Below, one piece after another: positions 58,501 to 64,000 of a DNA stretch of 64,000 nucleotides (position 1 is its first letter; each line of letters starts with the position of its first letter). The position numbers and the translations under genes are program-made. The notes under the pieces are model-generated. The model saw only the letters and a list, made by a program, of their open reading frames with translations. It had not been told where the DNA came from and did not search any database. Location of the stretch: assembly GCF_001640805.2 (NCBI RefSeq), contig NC_066850.1, forward strand, positions 10,202,510 through 10,266,509. The letters run 5' to 3'. The DNA is from Lates calcarifer. Lineage: Eukaryota > Chordata > Actinopteri > Centropomidae.

Positions 58501-60090
58501 ACCTAACTGCTCACCGGCACATGATCACAACTGTCAGAGTTAAGTGTGGGAACGCTCTTAATATGACTTCATTAGCATTTTATTGTTATAAAGGAAATTT
58601 GAACAACTGAATCTGGATTCAAATCAAATGTGCTCTGCCTGTTTCTGGCTCATGTATTTGCCTAAGACTGAGGATCAGAGTCTGCACTGGGTTTGCTTAT
58701 GTAGTCAAAGCACTTCCTTATTGATCTAGACTATTGATCCCAGTGCTACGACAGCGTTTGTGAGTCTCTCACTGCTTTTGATTTGTCTTTGACAAAACAT
58801 TTACGCCACTATTAGTCTCTTCCTGTTTAAAAAGTCAAACACTCAACAGTCACTTTGAATTGCCCGCTGTCTCCAAATGACAGAGATTTGAAAACTGGCC
58901 TTTCATTGATGACTTCACTGTCGTAATTTTAGACTATTCAATTTGTTCTACCTGAAAGCTGAATTATTCTGTATCTGTTGACATTTACAAGTAGCCCAGT
59001 TAGTTACAACATTTGGTCTGTGATTCAGCTATGTTGGAGCAGAGAAACAGTTGTAGTCATGTTACAATTTGATGGTGTTTCTATAGTTTTACTTTGTTAG
59101 TGTCCTGTAAAAATCAAACAACGACCAAAATGTCAGCTTTTTATGAGCTAAATAAAACAGCCACACATTAAGTTTTGTTGTGATGAAACTTTCAGCGAAT
59201 CAAAAGGATTTCATCTGGTGTTAAACTTTCTGTTTAATTTCATTGCCTTAAGTAGTGTGAACTACAAGTCTCCATTAAAATACACAATCCTTCCCTCATG
59301 GGAAATGTTAAAGAATAGCTGTAATTGCAGGAAATGGTTTTAAACACAAGCTTCCATGTGATCTTAATTTTACAAAGCTTTAGGCTATGAAATAATAACG
59401 TACCAGTCCCAAGTATGCATAATGTACAAACTGTCTTAGTCAAGATAATGTTTTTGTACATGTAGATGATGATTTTTCTCATATTGAGATATTATCCCCT
59501 TTAACTGTGGGGTCCACTGAGCATACATTTATTCAATTGCTTTAAATTAAACTGACATATAACAACTGTCAAATCATGTTGTGATAATTAGCAGATAATT
59601 CTTGATAAAAATGGGTTTGATTGGTGATTTACTGGGTGATTAACTCATGAAACCCAATAAAATGAGGGAAGTGATATCGGCAAAAGGCCGTCTGTGTGTC
59701 TCACCCCTCTTACTGTACAGTACAGTCTGCTCCAGTCTGTGCGTTATATTGAATTAGTTGACAAATTGGATAGCATTAGTCCTGGGTTGGGCAGATTTTG
59801 GCAGTTTTATCACTTCCTCAAACAGCATGAGATGTAACACCCGGCGCACTGAGAGAGCTGGCCAAAACTGGAACCAGTGGGGAGCAGAGCAATCCACATG
59901 ATACCAACATGCTGTCCAAAACTGAACTCAAGAAAGGGGTAATGGATGTCTTCTTCGCATCAGCTCACAATATTGTATGTTGTCTGTTTTTATTCAGTCC
60001 AAAGAAACAGTCATGTTTTGGGGAAACAGGAATCCATTGGTGGAGGAGAGCACGGATGAATGTAAAAAAAACAAAAACATGAACAGATGA

Positions 60091-60194
60091 TGGAGGAGAT
60101 AGAAGGAAGGATAGAGAGAAAGAGAGCTGACCCAGTTAGCAATGGAGAGAGAGCATGAGAAAGATAGAGGGAGAGAGAGGTGATAGAAGAGAGC
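60091..60194. repeat. Purine-rich (GA/GGA)n low-complexity tract
   Basis: Interrupted GA, GGA and GAAA words over about 100 bases. The complementary CT-rich reading yields serine/leucine-rich spurious frames. Confidence 0.85.
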
Positions 60195-61974
60195 CGTGTG
60201 CCAGCATCACCACTGTGGTTGGGGACCTGCTGGGCCATCTGGCGGCCCTGTAATTGGGTTGGGGTTTTACACCTGAGCAGCACACCTCCAAAGAGATGGC
60301 TGGAGGAAAAAAATAAAAAATAAAATCATGCAGCGTAGTGAAGGTGGGAATTACTGTGAAAGTTGAGAAAAGGTTAGATCAATTGATACCCAAGCGTCTC
60401 CTAAATTTATATTAATCTTCTTTTTTTCCCTTCAAATTTGCATTCAGCTCTTTTAGCTCCTGTCACCCACGGGTTACAAGACGGGAAGCTTTAATGTGAC
60501 ACTTTATCATTGGAGTGGAAAGGACGAGCTGCAGTGTGACTGTAAAGGGAAAGCACTGCCATTTTGTGCAAAAACAACAACATTACTTAAATCTGTCCTC
60601 CAAGTGGGTCGTAATAGTGACAGGGCAGATATTAACTTTGTGTTGCAATGGATATACAGTATGATTACATAGCGATGACAGCCCTTTGAAAAGGGAAAAA
60701 GGTCAACACCGCTCTCAGGTTTTCCATAAAGATAAATAAGCCCCAATCCACTTTAAAATGAGACTCTCTTCTCTTCAAGTGGCCTGCCTGCTGCGAGGCA
60801 TCGCAGACAATGAAGATAATACAGAAGTTGTCATCTTATGCTTGAATGGGCAAGTAGTCATTAAGGTGCAAAGATGAGCTGAATTAATGTTTCTTTTTTG
60901 CCAGTGATGTGAGGCCTGATGTGAGAGGCATAACAGACGCCACGGGTGGTCCTCCGCACACACTGCTCATATTTGGTTGTCTTCCATTTGACATTTTGCA
61001 CGGAGATTGAGGAGCATTCGGCTTCACACAGTCCTAGGGAAAACTGTGTGATACCAAAGCTCGGAACATTATTTAATTCAGATGCATACCTCATTCTGCA
61101 TATTTGAAAGGTCTCTGATTCACTGGAATGGTGTCATTTACATAAAAATCTGCGCCCGCTGTCTGCTGAATTCTTTAGGATAATTATTGTCTTTTCAAAA
61201 TGTAGCTCCCTACATATTACACACCCCTGTATGAGCATGGTGAACCAACATGTTTGCATTTCTGTGCCTCAAATCAGACATAAGCTCACCCTAGAAATAT
61301 TGAGTGAAAGCCTATGTTTCTCGCCCTCCCCTACAGAGTATGATCAATTCTTTTTCTATAGAAGAAGCCTCCCACATGCACTCTGCAGAGCATCATTGTG
61401 CTCCCTAAAAGTCCTCGCCTGTGCTGAAGTATCTCTGTCATTGCCAAGCGTGCCTCTCAATGGCTCGGCCCCCACACTAACCTTGCAGCGTTTCAAAGAG
61501 AAACCAATGGGAGGCTGAGTGAACATGGACATGCGTAGGCGTCCGTGCAAACCAAGGGGGAGGTTGAGAAGGCGGAGGTAGCCAATAGCTGCTTTGTTCA
61601 GAGCAAGAGAGGGTTCTTTGCCACTTTTTACCTGAAGTTAAATCATTTAACGAATCGTGTTTTTTTTTCCTGCTTTGATTATAGGTTTAGGTTTTTTTAT
61701 ACAGGATAATGTTTTTCTCCCTCTGTGGAAGTATTTTCTGGAGCAGCTAGCCACATGACATGTCTTGAAAATATCTTGTTGGTGACAGACAAAGATGTTA
61801 AACAAGTGTTAGCTAAGTGTTAAAATCACAGCTGGAGAGTGCAGTGATATCATACTTTCACAGTATGTTGGGAAGCAGCAACTGGCAAATATGAAGTGAT
61901 TGCGAACACCACCTCATGCAAGCAACACTATCAGAACTGCTCTTATTTGCTGAGTTCAGTCTCAACACAAGGCA

Positions 61975-62400
61975 TTTAAACTTGGGTAAGCCGGTTCATT
62001 TAAAGGCACAAATGTTTCAATTAATGGGAATATATGGGAATTAACATGAATAAACTGGAAATTCTCTAAATCTTGATAGAATCCTACTCACAACAACAGG
62101 ACTATTGAAGCCACACTACTGCATTTGAGCCCACAGACTACACCCAGTCAAGTAATTTTGATGATATTACTGGGATAATATTTGTTATGTTATTAAGTTT
62201 AACAAGCAAAAAAATAAAGCACAATGTGTTTATACAGTAGCTACCTGTAAAGATAGACCCTGAAACCTGGGTTGTTAGCCTGTAAGCTCCTTATTGTGTC
62301 TTTTTGTTTGCTCGACAAATACAGTTGACATCACCTGTACTCTTTGATCACATGACAACCGAACAGTTATTAGTGCAGTTGTGAAGATGCAGGCAAAACA
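61975..62400 (+). repeat. Probable degenerate interspersed repeat ('AATTAATGGGAATATATGGG' type)
   Basis: Phrases in order are 'TTAAAGGCACAAATGTTTCA', 'ATTAATGGGAATATATGGGA', 'ACTGGAAATTCTCTAAATCT' and 'AATCCTACTCACAACAACAG'. Then come 'AGTCAAGTAATTTTGATGAT', 'ATTACTGGGATAATATTTGT' and 'CCTGTAAGCTCCTTATTGTG'. They follow a percomorph repeat of the type 'AATTCCCATTAATTTCCATG'/'GGAAATTTTCTGAA' that I recall only partly. Single copy here. Confidence 0.4.
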
Positions 62401-64000
62401 ATGAATCATCAGCCAGTGGTTATTACATAGCTACTGTTTGTGGCAGCTCTTAGCAGTCATAAACAGAGGAAATGACTGATTACATCACTGACCATACAAC
62501 CACAGATACTTTGTGTTACAGTCAAAAGCTCATTTGTTTCTCCTGGCAACTGTTTCATTTCTTATCTCCTCTTCTTTTTTCACTTTACCAGTCCTTGTAA
62601 TGGATGTGTATATTTCAGTGTGTCTCCAGCTGCTTCCTTTTACATTTTGGTCAAGGATTATTGCTATCCTCCTTACATCTTACCTGTTTTCTACAGGCAA
62701 CCTGTCCAACCAATATGAGTGGCTAAGCTAGCGCCAGAATATGATCCTTCCTTGGTATTCTTGGCAAACACTACTAGCTGTGATCACTGGAATGCTTGGC
62801 TAAGCCCAGTGCGCTACAGTGGTCGACAGGTGTGTTTCCCCGGCGTTTATTTTTCAAGAATGTTTCAAGCACCATGTTGCTGGCACTTCCTCAGCGCTGG
62901 ACCATCGAGTGCCTTGGTTTCTCACCACCAATCAGATGAACATGCTGGTTTCTGGTGCCTCTGTTGTTAATTTTTCCCAGCTAGTGGCTCTGCTGCATGT
63001 TGGCCAGCTTAATTGGCTTCTACCTGCCTGGCCATCCTTGCTGCTAGCCTGATGGCAGGACATTACAAGCAGCTTGAGCCTCTGCCTCTCCTTGTTTCAT
63101 TTCCCCAGTGCAGACTTTTAAGAAAGGGCTGTGATTTAAACAGTCCATTATAATTTGGATGTAATCCAGGATATATGTATACTTAGAAGTTATATAACTG
63201 CCTAAATGGGTTTATCAATGAAACTGCAATTTCCCATGAGCCTCTGTTCATTAAATAGGTTGTTACAGCTATGTATATTTTAAACAGGAAATCTAGGATT
63301 CGGTATTGTGGTGATAAATCTGTAAATAAAACTGAAGTGCTCTTTGGAGATTTTGTGCAGACAGTCATATTTGTTATGACTCTGCTGCTCTAGCCTGGTG
63401 GAAAGACAGGTCATCAGAGTCTGTCCAATTAAAAAGCTGCTTGTCAGTCTGTGTGATATCTGTTTACTCACCTTTTTATGTAATTGGGAGCTATGAGCTT
63501 GCAGTAAATTAACAAAGTATTGTAATTTCATGAGGTTTTCCACCAAGGAAAGTAGGAAAGAAAACCACATAAATTGAATAAAGTAAGTATTTCAAAGTTG
63601 TGGATGTGAAATGTTCAGGGCCCCTGACATTCAAACTAACAGTAGAATCACTCTAGCTCAGTTTGTGGCTGGCGGCTGGTCGGGACTGAGGATTCACTAA
63701 ATGTGTTTAGGGATTATGCTACTATTAGTCTCCTCCTGCTTCCTTTACAGTCTGTGTTTTTGTGTTTGAATTTGAATAACTGTACTGCTTCTGATTCTTT
63801 GATGTCCTGTATTTATTGCTTTGTGAATTTGCTCTGTATGTGTGATTTCTATTGTACGTTACTTAATGTCCTGACATGTGACAAGATGTCAGCGTTGATT
63901 CAACACTGTGTTTAGGCGTGAACCCTTTTTTGGTCGGGATTTATTTTACCTAAGCCTGCTTGGATTATACATATACAGTGTGCTATTCTGCATACATATA
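62401..64000. other. No gene seen
   Basis: A stretch at 62690-63110 is somewhat GC-richer and has overlapping plus-strand open frames (83 and 77 codons), neither recognisable. It might be another old repeat. The remainder is AT-rich non-coding DNA running out of the window. Confidence 0.55.

Larger units (their letters stand above)
56246..61974. other. No gene seen; several AT-rich segments of possible regulatory nature
   Basis: It contains a consensus MEF2 site (56456-56465), a T/C-rich run (57938-57960), the candidate conserved segment 58200-58500 and a purine tract (60091-60194). Two CCAAT-box-like words occur near 61505 and 61585. No exon-like frame is recognisable; the longest open stretches are about 95 codons. 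Confidence 0.6.

Noticed and set aside
1..64000. CRISPR arrays, prophage, insertion sequences or bacterial operons
   Set aside because: No regularly spaced identical repeats, no dense coding and no ribosome binding sites; the sequence character is vertebrate.

Overview
This window looks like one stretch of a vertebrate, most likely teleost (percomorph-type), nuclear chromosome. It is AT-rich and has scattered GT, GA and AT microsatellites and long homopolymers. Its degenerate interspersed elements resemble families I know from percomorph fish. There is no operon-like coding, no tRNA or rRNA gene, no recognisable transposase or reverse transcriptase and no CRISPR array. I recognise no protein-coding exon. 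The longest open stretches (175 codons or fewer) look like chance, being overlapped by antisense frames or rich in repeats.

The one place that looks like a gene start is 27.65-28.09 kb, on the plus strand. It is a purine-rich, locally CpG-enriched block with a GC box and a (GA)n tract. It has no ATG for 487 bases and ends in a strong splice donor (CCAG/GTAAGAG at 28085/28086). The simplest reading is a TATA-less promoter plus an untranslated first exon of a gene whose large first intron fills the rest of the window. An alternative is a 94-nt internal exon preceded by a long pyrimidine tract. The gene itself cannot be named from this sequence. Two near-consensus RE1/NRSE motifs, the binding element of the neuronal repressor REST, lie downstream at 30841-30861 and 51199-51219. 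If the first-exon model is right they are intronic and point to a neuronally expressed gene.

Layout. 1-12.9 kb: no gene; one repeat remnant near 2.8-3.2 kb, C20 and T16 tracts. 12.9-13.3 kb: three degenerate ~125-bp tandem units. 15.6-16.2 kb: nested old repeats. 16.8-22.3 kb: microsatellites, more repeat remnants and a homeodomain-site cluster at 20.25 kb. 22.3-27.6 kb: largely featureless. 27.65-28.09 kb: candidate promoter and first exon. 30.6-30.95 kb: compact regulatory-looking block (18-bp perfect palindrome plus RE1). 36-43.4 kb: repeat-rich, with one family present in opposite orientations and a ~0.8-kb MITE-like element with terminal inverted repeats. 47-49 kb: two CTCF-like motifs pointing away from each other. 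51-64 kb: second RE1, another copy of the 15.6/36/39 kb family, a local ~180-190-bp duplication and several AT-rich segments that resemble conserved noncoding elements.

Identification of repeat families rests on remembered consensus features and on copy-to-copy similarity inside this window. Binding motifs rest on consensus matches only. No alignment, conservation or expression data were available. I found no convincing new molecular system. The best leads are the promoter/exon candidate with its two RE1 motifs, and the inverted repeat pair inside the presumed intron.
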